NCBI RefSeq assembly: GCF_002154695.1
Contig: NZ_MTAV01000115.1
Location: forward strand, 1 to 64,000
From: Nostoc sp. T09
GTDB taxonomy: Bacteria > Cyanobacteriota > Cyanobacteriia > Cyanobacteriales > Nostocaceae
Direction of reading: 5' to 3'
Length of the DNA: 64,000 nt
Shown here: positions 18,598 through 27,383 of the stretch, piece after piece
Numbering within the stretch: the first letter of the stretch is position 1
How the letters are laid out: each line of letters opens with the position of its first letter
Program-made: the position numbers and the translations under genes
The notes under the pieces: generated by a model
What the model was told of the DNA's origin: nothing
What the model saw: the letters and a program-made list of their open reading frames with translations, nothing else
Database searches by the model: none

Positions 18598-18625
18598 TAG
18601 CGTCAAAGCGATCGCTTTGACGCTA
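18598..18625. terminator. 28-bp perfect palindrome centred on a HIP1 site
   Basis: Two 14-bp arms (18598-18611 and 18612-18625) form a perfect palindrome built around GCGATCGC, 15 nt after the preceding stop. It can form a long hairpin in RNA but has no spacer loop and no T-run, so terminator function is a guess. Confidence 0.45.
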
Positions 18626-18683
18626 TTAGTTATGAGTTAGGCAAAAACTTTGCATTCATAATTTCTAACTCATAACTTTTATT

Positions 18684-20771
18684 GTGCTAGATGTCGTTCG
18701 CCCTGAAACCGCAAAACCTCGTAGGCGCTTACCTAATCAGCGTTGGCAAATTTACCCACAAAGAGCAGAATTTGCCCAAAAGCTGGCTGTAGCGAGTAAT
18801 ATCTCACCTATTGTTAGTCAACTGCTAATTAACCGGGGTATCGAAACCCTAGAAGCAGCACAAACATTTTTAGAACCAGAATCTTTAATCTTACCTGCGC
18901 CATTAGAAGAATTTCCTGATTTGGCAATCAGCGTGGAGTTACTGCAAAATGCGATCGCCTCTGAAGAAAAAATTGCTATTTGCGGTGACTACGATGCTGA
19001 TGGAATGACTAGCACCGCTTTACTGTTGCGCAGTCTGCGCGCTTTAGGGGCTAAAGTTGATTATGCTATCCCTAGCCGGATGCATGATGGTTATGGCATT
19101 AATAAACGGATTGTAGAAGAATTCCACAGCGAAGGCGTTGGGTTAATTCTGACTGTCGATAATGGTATCTCCGCAGTTGAACCAATTGCCAGAGCCAGAG
19201 AACTAGGTTTAAAGGTAATTGTCACCGACCACCACGACATTCCTCAAGTATTACCAGAAGCTAATGCTATTCTCAACCCCAAACTGATCGCTGAATCTTC
19301 GCCTTACCGAGGTGTTGCGGGTGTGGGTGTGGCTTATATTTTGGCGGTGTCTCTAGCACAACAACTAGGGGAGACTAGAGGCTTAATCCAGCCGATGCTA
19401 GCACTATTTACATTAGGAACGATCGCAGATTTAGCTCCCCTAACTGGGGTGAACCGCCGTTGGGTAAAACGTGGTTTACAGCATTTACCTAAGTCTCATT
19501 TACCTGGGATACAGGCGTTGATTCAGATAGCTGGAGTACAAGCAAGGGATGGGGATCTGGGGAGCAATCCAAAATCCAAAATCCAAAATCCAAAATCCCT
19601 AAAGCCAGAGGATATTGGGTTTCGGCTGGGGCCAAGAATTAATGCGATTGGTCGGATTGGCGATCCTCAGATTGTGATTGATCTGCTAACTACAGATGAT
19701 ATGGGGATAGCGCTGGAGAGAGCAATGCAGTGCGAAGGTGTGAACCAGCAACGCCAGGAAATGTGTGAGCAAATTGAACAAGAAGCGATCGCTTATGTTG
19801 AAACTGAATTTGTCGCCTCACTCCAGCAAGACCGGGTATTAGTTGTTGTCCAACCAAACTGGCATCATGGTGTAATTGGAATTGTCGCTTCCCGTTTGGT
19901 AGAACGCTACGGTGTGCCTGTGTTTATTGGCACTTATGAGGATGAAGCACATATTCGCGGTTCAGCAAGAGGAATTCCAGAGTTTAATGTGTTTGAAGGT
20001 TTGCAGGCTTGTCACGAGTTGTTAGGTAAATATGGTGGACACAAAGCAGCCGGGGGATATTCTTTACCAGCGCAGAATTTATCGGCATTGCGATCGCGTT
20101 TGATTGAGTTTGCCAATCAATGTCTCGAACCCCAGCACCTCAAGCCACTACTCAAAATTGATACCCAGGTAAATTTTAGTGAAATTAATCACCAGCTTTA
20201 TCAGCAGCTAAATACTTTGCATCCCTGCGGTATCGACAACCCCGATCCGGTCTTCTGGACACCTAATGTTCAAGTAGTTGAGCAACAAATAGTTGGCAAA
20301 GGTCACATCAAACTCACACTTGCCCAAACTATCGATCGTCAACAGTATAAAATTAAGGCGATCGCTTGGCGTTGGCGCGACTACTATCCCCTACCATTGC
20401 GAGTCGATGTTGCTTATAAACTGCGAGAAAATAATTTTAATGGTAATACCAACATTGAGATGGAATTAATAGGCGTGAGACTTACAACACAATCTCATCT
20501 ATTTTTTACCTCGCCACCTCGTCCTTTAAGAACCACTTTTGAGTACAAGCAGCGTCAATATAGTTGTGGTATCTTTCAACAGGGTTCGTTACCAGAATTA
20601 AGAATTAAAAATCCTGAAGGCAAAGTCTTAGTTATGCAACCAGGACAAACAATTGGCTTACTAGGCAATAGTCGTGAAGACGCCAAAGAGGTTGATGTTT
20701 GTCAACCACAATACGACAGCATTATCCAAGCTGCGCTTCAAGCATTATCAGTGCTGAGTTCTGAGTCCTGA
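18684..20771 (+). CDS. recJ: Single-stranded-DNA-specific exonuclease RecJ
   Basis: A 695-residue DHH-family 5'-3' exonuclease acting in recombination and mismatch repair. The metal-binding GDYDADGMTST motif lies at 101-111, the DHH motif VTDHHDI near 180, and GVAGVGVAY near 213. The DHHA1 half includes the VRGSARG-like IRGSARGIPEF and GGHKAAGGY segments. The start is a GTG at 18684, because no better ATG with a ribosome site precedes the conserved LPNQRWQIYPQ segment. Around residues 294-307 the linker contains SNPKSKIQNPKS, encoded by four perfect CCAAAAT repeats. This looks like an in-frame insertion of a heptanucleotide repeat in a tolerant loop. A C-terminal extension follows the RecJ oligonucleotide-binding domain. 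Confidence 0.92.
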   Translation: MLDVVRPETAKPRRRLPNQRWQIYPQRAEFAQKLAVASNISPIVSQLLINRGIETLEAAQTFLEPESLILPAPLEEFPDLAISVELLQNAIASEEKIAICGDYDADGMTSTALLLRSLRALGAKVDYAIPSRMHDGYGINKRIVEEFHSEGVGLILTVDNGISAVEPIARARELGLKVIVTDHHDIPQVLPEANAILNPKLIAESSPYRGVAGVGVAYILAVSLAQQLGETRGLIQPMLALFTLGTIADLAPLTGVNRRWVKRGLQHLPKSHLPGIQALIQIAGVQARDGDLGSNPKSKIQNPKSLKPEDIGFRLGPRINAIGRIGDPQIVIDLLTTDDMGIALERAMQCEGVNQQRQEMCEQIEQEAIAYVETEFVASLQQDRVLVVVQPNWHHGVIGIVASRLVERYGVPVFIGTYEDEAHIRGSARGIPEFNVFEGLQACHELLGKYGGHKAAGGYSLPAQNLSALRSRLIEFANQCLEPQHLKPLLKIDTQVNFSEINHQLYQQLNTLHPCGIDNPDPVFWTPNVQVVEQQIVGKGHIKLTLAQTIDRQQYKIKAIAWRWRDYYPLPLRVDVAYKLRENNFNGNTNIEMELIGVRLTTQSHLFFTSPPRPLRTTFEYKQRQYSCGIFQQGSLPELRIKNPEGKVLVMQPGQTIGLLGNSREDAKEVDVCQPQYDSIIQAALQALSVLSSES
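19569..19596. repeat. Heptanucleotide repeat (CCAAAAT) x4 inside recJ
   Basis: Four perfect tandem copies of CCAAAAT, followed by CCC. Heptanucleotide short tandem repeats are a known feature of heterocystous cyanobacterial genomes, usually between genes. Here the frame stays open because all readings of this repeat lack stops in the frame used. Confidence 0.85.
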
Positions 20772-20871
20772 GTTTTCAATTACTAAGTTGGAGTTGGGAA
20801 TCTTAATAATGTTCTACAACTCAGCACTTTTCACTTAATACTCAGTACTTTTCACTCAGCACTCAGCACTG

Positions 20872-20994
20872 TTACAGGTTGCCGTTGCGAAATGCCAGCA
20901 CAAAAATTACAGCAGGACCAGCAAGGATAATCAGCCCAACGAAGAGTAGTTGAAAAATAACTTCCCAATTGATATTGGCTATAGCTTCAAACAT
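20872..20994 (-). CDS. psb30: Photosystem II protein Psb30 (Ycf12)
   Basis: A 40-residue single-span thylakoid membrane protein. From the ATG at 20994 it reads [17 protein letters not shown], then a hydrophobic helix with [11 protein letters not shown], and ends RNGNL. This pattern ([20 protein letters not shown] end) is that of Psb30/Ycf12, a small subunit that helps stabilise the PSII core. GGGAGGA lies 5-10 nt upstream of the ATG, a strong ribosome binding site. It stands alone on the - strand between recJ and the YkgJ-like gene. Confidence 0.93.
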   Translation of the reverse strand: MFEAIANINWEVIFQLLFVGLIILAGPAVIFVLAFRNGNL

Positions 20995-21176
20995 TGTTTC
21001 CTCCCAATTGTCTTAAAAAATTCAATAACTTCAATTGCAAAACCCGCAATCGATCATATCCGGCGATGGACTGCTAGATTTAATTTACTTAACAAAATTA
21101 TAAGAAAAAACATAAAAATGTAAGATGAGGTGACTAGGCTTCGACTTCGCTCAGCCTACAGAAAACAAGGGTAGTA

Positions 21177-21218
21177 ATGCCCAATGCCCAATGCCCTATG
21201 CCCCATGCCCAATACCCA
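21177..21218. repeat. Heptanucleotide repeat array (ATGCCCA-type) x6
   Basis: Six consecutive 7-mers: ATGCCCA, ATGCCCA, ATGCCCT, ATGCCCC, ATGCCCA, ATACCCA. They lie immediately upstream of the gene at 21229. A TAGGCT/AGCCTA inverted repeat containing the common cyanobacterial word CTTCGACTTCGCTC lies just before (about 21134-21159). Confidence 0.8.
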
Positions 21219-21228
21219 ATAACAAATC

Positions 21229-21579
21229 ATGGCAACTTGGCAATGTATAAAGCAATGTGGAGCCTGCTGTAATCTTGACCCAGCAGAGCGCCCAGACATA
21301 GAAGAGTATCTCTCACCGACAGAACTGGAACTTTACCTCAGTATGGTAGGTGAAGGCGGATGGTGCGTTAATTTCGACCATAAAACGCGAGAATGTCGCA
21401 TCTACCCAAATCGCCCTCGTTTCTGCCGCGTAGAAACAGAAATATTTCAGGATATGTATGGAATTGAGCCAGAAGAGTTAAACGATTTTGCCATTGACTG
21501 CTGTCGCCAACAAATAGAAGGAGTCTATGGCGATCGCAGCTTGGAAATTATCCGCTTCAACAAAGCTGTTGGTCTATAA
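21229..21579 (+). CDS. YkgJ family cysteine-cluster protein
   Basis: A 116-residue protein starting MATWQCIKQCGACCNLDP, with the N-terminal C-x3-C-x2-C-C cluster typical of the YkgJ/UPF0153 family, thought to bind zinc or an iron-sulfur cluster. More cysteines follow in GGWCVNF, RECRIYPNRPRFCRVE and DCCRQ, which complete the family pattern. The length is typical. Function is unknown in the family. It is divergent from psb30 (235 bp apart). Confidence 0.8.
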   Translation: MATWQCIKQCGACCNLDPAERPDIEEYLSPTELELYLSMVGEGGWCVNFDHKTRECRIYPNRPRFCRVETEIFQDMYGIEPEELNDFAIDCCRQQIEGVYGDRSLEIIRFNKAVGL

Positions 21580-21690
21580 ATTAAGACTCAAGGAACTGAC
21601 AACTAATAACTGGAACTAGTTGCAATTTATTACAACAATCTGAGAAAATGAGAAGAATATGAAAACAAACTAGGAACAAGATTACTGCCT

Positions 21691-22122
21691 GTGAAACTTG
21701 ACTCTGCACCCTTGAGCCTTTCTGGCATATCTCAGACTGAAAGCCAGCCAGAACTTGAAGACAGTACCGATATTACGTTAACGACTGCAATCATTGAGCC
21801 GCTTCAGTCTGTAGTTGCCGATAGCCCAAAAAAGCAAGAATCAGTAGCAGTGATTTTTGGTACAACCTTCATCACCATTTTTCTAGCAGAAATTGGCGAT
21901 AAAACTCAGCTATCTACCTTGTTAATGAGCGCAGAATCTCATGCACCGTGGATAGTTTTTATGGGATCTGGGGCTGCACTGATAACTACCAGTTTATTAG
22001 GCGTACTTTTAGGAAGTTGGATAGCCAACCGACTTAGCCCTAAAACCGTAGAGAAATCAGCAGGTGTGATGTTATTGCTAATTTCCCTCATGCTGTTTTG
22101 GGATGTAATTATTGGTCATTAG
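21691..22122 (+). CDS. GDT1/TMEM165 family membrane transporter, first half-size copy
   Basis: A 143-residue protein of the UPF0016/GDT1 family of Mn2+/Ca2+ cation exporters. The hallmark E-x-G-D-K-(T/S) motif is present in FLAEIGDKTQLS near residue 68. Three transmembrane helices follow an approximately 50-residue polar N-terminus. The start is a GTG at 21691. It is one repeat unit only; the second copy follows at 22206. The two probably assemble into the six-helix, two-motif unit found fused in eukaryotes and in many bacteria. Confidence 0.85.
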   Translation: MKLDSAPLSLSGISQTESQPELEDSTDITLTTAIIEPLQSVVADSPKKQESVAVIFGTTFITIFLAEIGDKTQLSTLLMSAESHAPWIVFMGSGAALITTSLLGVLLGSWIANRLSPKTVEKSAGVMLLLISLMLFWDVIIGH

Positions 22123-22205
22123 TCAAGAGTCAAGGGTCAAAGGTCATTAGTAATTTCCTCCTTGTCCTCTCCGTCTTCCTTATCCCCCTCATCCCCTTAA
22201 ATCAC

Positions 22206-22493
22206 ATGGATTGGCATCTTTTAGGACTGAGCTTTATTACAGTTTTTTTATCAGAATTAGGTGACAAGAGCCAGCTAGCGGCGATCGCGCTTTCTGGTCG
22301 CAGTCAATCTCCGCGGGCTGTATTTTTTGGTACTGCGGTTGCCCTACTATTAACTAGCTTGTTGGGAGCATTAGCAGGGGGAGCCGTTGCAGAATTTTTA
22401 CCTACACGCTTGTTAAAAGCGATCGCGGCTGTAGGATTTGCGATACTCGCCGCACGGCTGCTGTTTTTTAACGATTCAGAATCAACACAGTAA
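22206..22493 (+). CDS. GDT1/TMEM165 family membrane transporter, second half-size copy
   Basis: A 95-residue three-helix protein with the motif LSELGDKSQLAAIAL, the second E-x-G-D-K-S unit of the GDT1 fold. A longer reading from 22098 overlaps the upstream gene and adds a T/C-rich, low-complexity segment; the ATG at 22206 (MDWHLLGLSF) gives the normal family start. It sits 83 bp after the first copy. In Synechocystis a related protein (Mnx) exports manganese; the same role is inferred here. Confidence 0.85.
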   Translation: MDWHLLGLSFITVFLSELGDKSQLAAIALSGRSQSPRAVFFGTAVALLLTSLLGALAGGAVAEFLPTRLLKAIAAVGFAILAARLLFFNDSESTQ

Positions 22494-22510
22494 TCAATAT
22501 AGATACATTT

Positions 22511-22551
22511 CACAAAAAAGACGCCAAGAATTTCTTAGCGTCTTTTTTGTG
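22511..22551. terminator. Bidirectional terminator between convergent genes
   Basis: CACAAAAAAGACGC (22511-22524) is the exact reverse complement of 22538-22551, and the inner AAGAA/TTCTT extends the stem. A/T tracts on both flanks give a U-run in either direction. It lies between the second GDT1 gene and the - strand gene at 22565. Confidence 0.85.
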
Positions 22552-22564
22552 TGAGATTGAAATC

Positions 22565-23056
22565 TTAACCTTGCTGTCTCCAGCAATAGCTTAAAAGCGC
22601 ACCACCTGCTATCAGCTTGGTAGCTTCCAATATCCAATAACTACCGTGGAGTAAATTCATCGTTGCTGGAATGGTAGTCTCTACATCAAATGCATTGAGA
22701 TGAACTCCGATTGCACTCATCTGCGGAGTTAAAAGATAAGTATCAAGCAAAGCTATAACTAGCAGCAACACAGATAAAACAATACCGTTACGCCGCCAGT
22801 TGATTTGAGTTTTGCTCAAAGCTAGTACGCCAGTTAGCACTACAGCAGCAGACAATAATTCCACACGATTGAAATTCCAAAAAATCACATAGCCAACTGT
22901 AGAAAAACTAGCTTGGGTCATCATGCCAGAAATGTAAAGACTAGGCATAATTACCCAATCTAAGAGAAGGCTAGCGCTAAGCCAAAAGCCTAAAGTTAAT
23001 AAAACAGCAGGTTGCCAAAACGACTGCTTGAATTGAACGTTAGAAATAGTATGCAT
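22565..23056 (-). CDS. Four-span integral membrane protein of unknown function
   Basis: A 163-residue protein with four hydrophobic helices (about 17-35, 60-80, 90-110 and 140-157). Notable segments are LGFWLSASLLLDWVIMPSL and LLHGSYWILEATKLIAGG. This resembles DUF4149-like small membrane proteins, but I cannot assign it with certainty. It is single-gene, convergent with the GDT1 pair, and followed by 265 bp without genes. Confidence 0.6.
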   Translation of the reverse strand: MHTISNVQFKQSFWQPAVLLTLGFWLSASLLLDWVIMPSLYISGMMTQASFSTVGYVIFWNFNRVELLSAAVVLTGVLALSKTQINWRRNGIVLSVLLLVIALLDTYLLTPQMSAIGVHLNAFDVETTIPATMNLLHGSYWILEATKLIAGGALLSYCWRQQG

Positions 23057-23320
23057 AAGAATAATTGCTGTGTTGTATTCTTAGTTTCGATCTCTAGGCA
23101 TTACTTTGACAACACTTATCAATTATCCTTTACAAAGCAATTGTGCTTATCACGAGTCAATAGAAAGATTGTGTAGTTTTATTAATAAAGTAATCGTTGC
23201 AATAATTTTATTTAAAGTTTAGTTGTGTTGTTGAGCGATCGCTTCAATAGCTATAGATGAACAATATGATGAGGCTTATATTTCAACTGCTCATAATTTT
23301 TTGATTACCAGAGTCAACGC

Positions 23321-23995
23321 TCAAGGCTTATTAGTTATTTCTCCCCGATCCTGCTTGTCCCCTTGTTCCCATTCCTCAGTCAAACCCTCATCTAGAAGAC
23401 GGCGGACATGAATGAATTCATGTGCTACGGAGATCTGAAGCACATCTTCTACTTTTTCTCGAACTCTGCTCTTGATAGGTTGGGCTGGGTTACCTGCATA
23501 AATTGTCATTGGCTCTAATGAGCGCCCAGTTACTCCCCCTAATGTCAGCACTGCTCCCCGTCCAACTGTAACTCCAGGGCCAATTACCGACTTGGCTGCA
23601 ATCCAACTACTCTCGTGAATGTGAATTGGTGCAGGAATCAGTTTAAAATCGGGATGATACCAATCATGATTGCCAGTGCAGAGATAAACTCCTTGCGATA
23701 AACACACATGACTTTCAAGTATCACAGGCGCAAGGTTATCAATCCAAGTACTTTCCCCAATCCAAACACAATCACCAACAGTCAAACGCCAAGGAAACTT
23801 TACCCGCACTCCTGGTTTAATGCGAACTTGTTGACCAATGCTAGCTCCGAAACTGCGAAGTACCCAAACCTTTAAAGTTGAGATGGGTAGCCAATTACTC
23901 TCAACTAAAGGCGATCCGAAGAAGTGCCACAAAAGCTGCTTCCAGTAGGGTACGCCAGGGGTATAACTGCCAAGAGAGTAGTTATCTAAATGCAT
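23321..23995 (-). CDS. wcaF: WcaF-type colanic acid/exopolysaccharide acetyltransferase
   Basis: A 224-residue left-handed beta-helix acetyltransferase. After an N-terminal region (LLWHFFGSPLVESNWLP), hexapeptide repeats run from about residue 75 to 175 (WIGESTWIDN, VGRGAVLTLGGV). The TGNHDW segment carries the likely catalytic histidine. It would transfer acetyl from acetyl-CoA to a sugar of the exported polysaccharide. It is the last gene (3' end) of the - strand island and starts 9 nt after the YdcF-like gene. The C-terminal tail is charged and longer than usual. Confidence 0.85.
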   Translation of the reverse strand: MHLDNYSLGSYTPGVPYWKQLLWHFFGSPLVESNWLPISTLKVWVLRSFGASIGQQVRIKPGVRVKFPWRLTVGDCVWIGESTWIDNLAPVILESHVCLSQGVYLCTGNHDWYHPDFKLIPAPIHIHESSWIAAKSVIGPGVTVGRGAVLTLGGVTGRSLEPMTIYAGNPAQPIKSRVREKVEDVLQISVAHEFIHVRRLLDEGLTEEWEQGDKQDRGEITNKP

Positions 23996-24003
23996 AAAGT
24001 GAG

Positions 24004-24591
24004 TTACTTAATATTAGGATTGAGGCTAGCTCCGGTACGTCCTGAGACAATCCAGAAAAGAGAGCGTCCAATATCACGCAGGATGTGAGCAATCGATTCT
24101 CTAGGCCTATCAGAGGGGATAGAGACACAGGTAAAGATAATACCTTGACTGCCCAGAACGAAGATTGCTATAAATTTTGCTCTAGGCATGTGAAAATCTG
24201 AGGTAACTAAGTAGACATGCTGAATATGACTTTGCTTAAAGTCGGAAACGAGGCTAGTGAAGTTGGTAACTGTGTCAACAGCACGGTAATCAAGATGAAG
24301 ACGGCTGTTGGGGATATCTGCATTGTGGAAGATGGTACTGGCTGTATCTGGAGGTGAGCCACTGGAAACCCAGATATCTAGGGTGGGATGTATTTGAGCA
24401 AATTGAGCAGTGAATTCTTCTCGATCTGGACCGCCACCAAGGGTAAAGATAGCTTGAGGGAAGGGAGCTTGGTAGGATGCGATCGCTATTCGTAAGGGAA
24501 TTATGCTCAGTAACACTAGAATAAAACTAGCTATACCCAAAAAACAAAACTTTCTGAATTGCAGATGCAACCGTTGCATGAGTGGAATCAA
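24004..24591 (-). CDS. YdcF/ElyC/SanA family protein (DUF218)
   Basis: A 195-residue protein with one N-terminal membrane anchor (about 14-35) and a DUF218 domain. The family features are FTLGGGPDR, WVSSGSPPD, the TVTNF segment and YLVTSDFHMPRA. The family is linked to envelope polysaccharide metabolism in Escherichia coli (ElyC, SanA), but its reaction is unclear. It is closely coupled to the downstream acetyltransferase. Confidence 0.8.
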   Translation of the reverse strand: MIPLMQRLHLQFRKFCFLGIASFILVLLSIIPLRIAIASYQAPFPQAIFTLGGGPDREEFTAQFAQIHPTLDIWVSSGSPPDTASTIFHNADIPNSRLHLDYRAVDTVTNFTSLVSDFKQSHIQHVYLVTSDFHMPRAKFIAIFVLGSQGIIFTCVSIPSDRPRESIAHILRDIGRSLFWIVSGRTGASLNPNIK

Positions 24592-24707
24592 TAGGTTTTA
24601 TATGCTTATTTTTATATGTAGTACAAGAGTTATTAGAAAAGTGCGGTAACTGGTAATTGAGAAACTCTAGTTAGTAGTGGAATATATGTAATTTCCAAAT
24701 CAAGAGT

Positions 24708-25811
24708 TTAATTACCGAAAAGTAAAGTACGAATTATTGTATACTTTCTTAAGTGAGAAACAAATAACCAACTTAAAAAGAAGCTAATTGTAGCACAGCT
24801 TGAAACTGTAATCAAAGTGATAGCACCAGGATAAATTTTATATATAATTGGTCTAATAAACTCGATTAACAGATGATGTATTAAGTATATTCCAAAAGAA
24901 CATAGACCTAAATTTGTGATCCAGTATTTCTCTGATATCTTGTTTGATAATAGAATACTAAAAAGTAAATAAAAATAAGTAATAACTGTTTCATTGATAA
25001 ACGGAGGAAATATTAAGTAACGAAATGCCGAAGATAAATGGAGAGAAAAAGCTATACTAAAAAATATAAAAATATATTTATTATCGAGTTTAATAATATT
25101 TTTATTAAAACCAGGATGATTCAAAATCATGGCGATAAAAATATTGGGCAAACATCTTAAAAACCATGACAACTCTACTAAGATTAACCTAATTAGTGGA
25201 TTATTATTTAAATTTGATGAAAATGTTGAGTTAATGAGGTTGCTAAAAGCAACATTAGTACCAAGATTAAAGGAATTTCCAGAATCTAAAATTATTTCAT
25301 AAGTTAAAATACTTGTAATGGTTAGTAATAATAAGATATTTAAGTTGTAGAATATTTTATTAGATAAAAAATTTCTAATAATTTCAAAAGAAATAATTCC
25401 AGAAATTAAAAGTGGAATAAAATATAATTGAACTGCCGCTCCTCCTAACAAAAAAATGGCAACAGGGTCGCTAAATAAAGAAATAATTTTTGGAGTTTCA
25501 CCTTGAATTAAATATTTACTAATCCTAAATGTTAGATAAATTAAAGTCCAAATTATGTAAGGTAAAACAAGAAATTTTAATCTTGCAATAAATGAATAAG
25601 GGCTAGTGCTAGAATATATTTTTTTAACTAATAAATAAAAAGATATAGCTAAAAAGAATGGCACAGCAAATATATTAAAAAAAACACCTATTTTGGCAGC
25701 CCAGTAGCTCGTATCTCCATAATTACCACCTTGTGAATGTATATAAACCACAGCATAAGCTGAAATAATTTTTAATAGGTCTACGCCTACAAATCTTGGC
25801 TTATTATTCAT
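24708..25811 (-). CDS. Membrane acyltransferase, family 3
   Basis: A 367-residue polytopic protein with about ten transmembrane helices and the family-3 (Pfam Acyl_transf_3) N-terminal segment VDLLKIISAYAVVYIHSQGG, in which the histidine is the likely catalytic residue. Such enzymes O-acylate sugars of surface polysaccharides. The gene is strongly AT-rich (long A/T runs, TTA/ATA codons), more so than its glycosyltransferase neighbours. It is one of three such genes in the island. Confidence 0.85.
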   Translation of the reverse strand: MNNKPRFVGVDLLKIISAYAVVYIHSQGGNYGDTSYWAAKIGVFFNIFAVPFFLAISFYLLVKKIYSSTSPYSFIARLKFLVLPYIIWTLIYLTFRISKYLIQGETPKIISLFSDPVAIFLLGGAAVQLYFIPLLISGIISFEIIRNFLSNKIFYNLNILLLLTITSILTYEIILDSGNSFNLGTNVAFSNLINSTFSSNLNNNPLIRLILVELSWFLRCLPNIFIAMILNHPGFNKNIIKLDNKYIFIFFSIAFSLHLSSAFRYLIFPPFINETVITYFYLLFSILLSNKISEKYWITNLGLCSFGIYLIHHLLIEFIRPIIYKIYPGAITLITVSSCATISFFLSWLFVSHLRKYTIIRTLLFGN

Positions 25812-25905
25812 TTTATCAATTTCTAATTTTTACACTAAATCACATTTTTAGAAAAAATTATGAACTAAAAATATTATGTCTTCTGCTGAGTTGAGTATGG
25901 CAAAA

Positions 25906-26688
25906 TTAAGTTTTAAATTTCTCTGCCTCAATTAGATGAATTGCCAGCAGAATTTCAGCTAATACACGCTGAAATGCATAATAAAAGCCACGCCATCCGT
26001 CGAGAATACCTCCTTTGAGAATAAGGCAATATATCAAGATAATGATAGGCGCAAGTATTTTTTGTTTACGGATACGATCGCCTAAGCTGAGTTCACTTGC
26101 AGGAGTCTCTAGTAACTTTTTGGCTTCTATTCCCATATAACGATCCTGCGCCCATAGCCAACGACTTAAAGGTTTGCGATCGTCATGATAAATGTAACCA
26201 GATAGTAATCTAGAGCTTCCTTCTACGCTGACACGATGAGCATGACCATCATTTTGATAAATTGCTTTTTTTCTTTTGTAGAGAACCTTACGCGGTGGAA
26301 GTAGAGTACCACGTAGAGGCTGACCAAAGACGCAGTACTTGAATCTAACCTGGTAACTCTCTACACCAAACTCCAATGGCAGTGTTTTAACTTCATCAAT
26401 TAGCTCATCACTTAAGACATAATCAGCATCTAATGATAATATCCATTCAGTCGTAATTTTTTCTAACCCATAGTTACACTGAGCAGCGAAAGAATCAAAC
26501 TTTCTTTGAAAAATTTCGACTTGAGGATAGGAGTACAAAATATCTAAAGTTTCATCTGTACTGTAGCTATCAATGATGACAATTCTCTTAGCCCAAGTCA
26601 GACTCTGAAGAGTGCGATGAATGTTAAGAGATTCGTTGTAAGTAAGAATAAGAGGAGTAATTTCCTCTAAGATTGCAGAGCTATTCAC
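25906..26688 (-). CDS. Glycosyltransferase family 2
   Basis: A 260-residue GT-A enzyme. The N-terminal TPLILTYNESLNIHRTL and IVIIDSYSTDETL segments bind the nucleotide, and LSLDADYVLSDEL contains the DXD metal site. It resembles the WaaE/KdtX-type subgroup of inner-core or EPS glycosyltransferases. The C-terminal part (GGILDGWRGFYYAF) is typical of that subgroup and may touch the membrane. Five nucleotides separate it from the upstream methyltransferase, so the two are co-transcribed. The sugar is unknown. Confidence 0.88.
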   Translation of the reverse strand: MNSSAILEEITPLILTYNESLNIHRTLQSLTWAKRIVIIDSYSTDETLDILYSYPQVEIFQRKFDSFAAQCNYGLEKITTEWILSLDADYVLSDELIDEVKTLPLEFGVESYQVRFKYCVFGQPLRGTLLPPRKVLYKRKKAIYQNDGHAHRVSVEGSSRLLSGYIYHDDRKPLSRWLWAQDRYMGIEAKKLLETPASELSLGDRIRKQKILAPIIILIYCLILKGGILDGWRGFYYAFQRVLAEILLAIHLIEAEKFKT

Positions 26689-26693
26689 TTGAA

Positions 26694-27347
26694 TTATTTG
26701 GAATAATTTGGCGCACTAGAACACAACATTGATTTCCATAAAAAAGGAAATCTACCTGCAAATTTAAAGTTAATATCTGTGTAATTTTCTGCTTCGAGCA
26801 GATTAGTCATTGTTGCTTGAGAAAAAAACTTTATGTGCCCACAATCCCACAGAGGATTGAAGTGCTTATCTATCTTGCCGGAAACAGCAAGTACCAGATT
26901 TTTAAAATAGCCATGATAAGGAGTAGTAAGAATTAAACTACCATTTGGTTTGAGACATTTTTTGGCATTTCTAACTAACTCTCGTGGAGAAAACAGATGC
27001 TCAATTACTTCAGCGGCAATAACAATATCAAACTTACCGCCTAGTTCTAGATATGGGAGATTATAGATGCTACCCAGAATAAATTGGCAGTTTGGAAAGC
27101 TGCGGCTAGCAAATTCAAATCCTGACTCAGATTCTTCAATGCCAACAACTTCATAGCCTTGCTGTGCAATTAAGTTACTTAAGCTTCCATTACCACAACC
27201 AATATCTAAGATACGGAGCTTTTCTTTATTTTGAATTCCTTCATAGGCAGTGATCATCTCCATTAGAGGCTTAATTAGATAGGTATGATGATGATTAGGC
27301 TGACTATCTTGATATGAGTACTCATATTTCTGAGATGTAGAAATCAT
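26694..27347 (-). CDS. Class I SAM-dependent methyltransferase
   Basis: A 217-residue methyltransferase. Motif I is LRILDIGCGNGSLSNLI (about 43-59), the acidic residue after strand 2 lies in VVGIEES, and FDIVIAAEVIEHLFSP is motif IV of the Methyltransf_11/23 type. It probably methylates a sugar or lipid-linked intermediate of the polysaccharide. The spacing to the next gene is 5 nt. Confidence 0.87.
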   Translation of the reverse strand: MISTSQKYEYSYQDSQPNHHHTYLIKPLMEMITAYEGIQNKEKLRILDIGCGNGSLSNLIAQQGYEVVGIEESESGFEFASRSFPNCQFILGSIYNLPYLELGGKFDIVIAAEVIEHLFSPRELVRNAKKCLKPNGSLILTTPYHGYFKNLVLAVSGKIDKHFNPLWDCGHIKFFSQATMTNLLEAENYTDINFKFAGRFPFLWKSMLCSSAPNYSK

Positions 27348-27383
27348 AGGGTTGAATGTTTAGATAGTTGTGATTTTTATTAA

